Part shown: in pieces, positions 7,270 through 7,277 of the stretch
Layout: each line of letters starts with the position of its first letter
Position numbering within the stretch: the stretch's first letter is position 1
Origin: F1-60-MAGs149 sp044369995
GTDB taxonomy: Bacteria; Actinomycetota; Thermoleophilia; Gaiellales; F1-60-MAGs149
DNA: 7,277 bases
Direction: 5' to 3'
Assembly: GCA_044369995.1 (NCBI GenBank)
Contig: JBILWG010000094.1
Coordinates: 1 to 7,277 of the forward strand
Position numbers and translations under genes: made by a program
Notes under the pieces: model-generated
Told to the model about the DNA's origin: nothing
The model's input: only the letters and a program-made list of their open reading frames with translations
Database searches by the model: none

Positions 7270-7277
7270 CGGCGGCA

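Noticed and set aside
7248..7277. ATG at 7248 as the start of the large subunit
   Set aside because: It has no ribosome binding site, gives only ten codons to the edge without a recognisable family start, and the strong Shine-Dalgarno sequence lies after it. It remains possible.

Overview
This is a high-GC window of ordinary bacterial chromosome. It is most likely from an actinobacterium in the broad sense; a deep-branching high-GC lineage such as Thermoleophilia is a guess. The evidence is very GC-rich third codon positions, GTG starts, an SSI-type (Streptomyces subtilisin inhibitor) lipoprotein (a family largely confined to Actinobacteria), a TANNNT -10 box placed as for a leaderless mRNA, and a GGAAT-N18-GTT promoter like those read by SigR/SigH factors.

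Layout from left to right. (1) The 3' part of a type IA DNA topoisomerase with a TopB-like core, one four-cysteine zinc ribbon, TopA-like C-terminal repeats and a lysine-rich tail (+). (2) A small secreted SSI-like lipoprotein with its own probable leaderless promoter (+). (3) A convergent iron-containing alcohol dehydrogenase family protein (-). (4) An ATP-dependent Lon protease (-), separated from the dehydrogenase by a strong hairpin. (5) A 316-bp divergent intergenic region holding the probable lon promoter, a second hairpin and a promoter-like box facing right. (6) The FAD subunit and the 2Fe-2S subunit of a CoxMSL/xanthine-dehydrogenase-family molybdenum hydroxylase (+), overlapping by ATGA. 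The window ends just after a strong Shine-Dalgarno sequence, so the next gene, probably the molybdopterin large subunit, starts at or just past the edge.

How the genes work together. Only the last two are clearly one functional unit: FAD subunit plus iron-sulfur subunit of a three-subunit hydroxylase, in the usual medium-small order. Lon looks independently transcribed from a thiol/heat-stress type promoter. The dehydrogenase lies downstream of Lon on the same strand, but a 19-bp hairpin and a promoter-like box of its own suggest separate transcription. The topoisomerase and SSI-like genes are unrelated neighbours.

I found no mobile element, CRISPR array, tRNA or rRNA, and no convincing evidence of a wholly new system. 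The best points for a second look are: loss of one of the four expected metal-ligand positions in the alcohol dehydrogenase (His to Gln), cofactor-site substitutions in both hydroxylase subunits, a predicted glutamate at the P1 position of the SSI-like domain, the mixed TopB/TopA architecture, and the promoter and hairpin structures between the genes.
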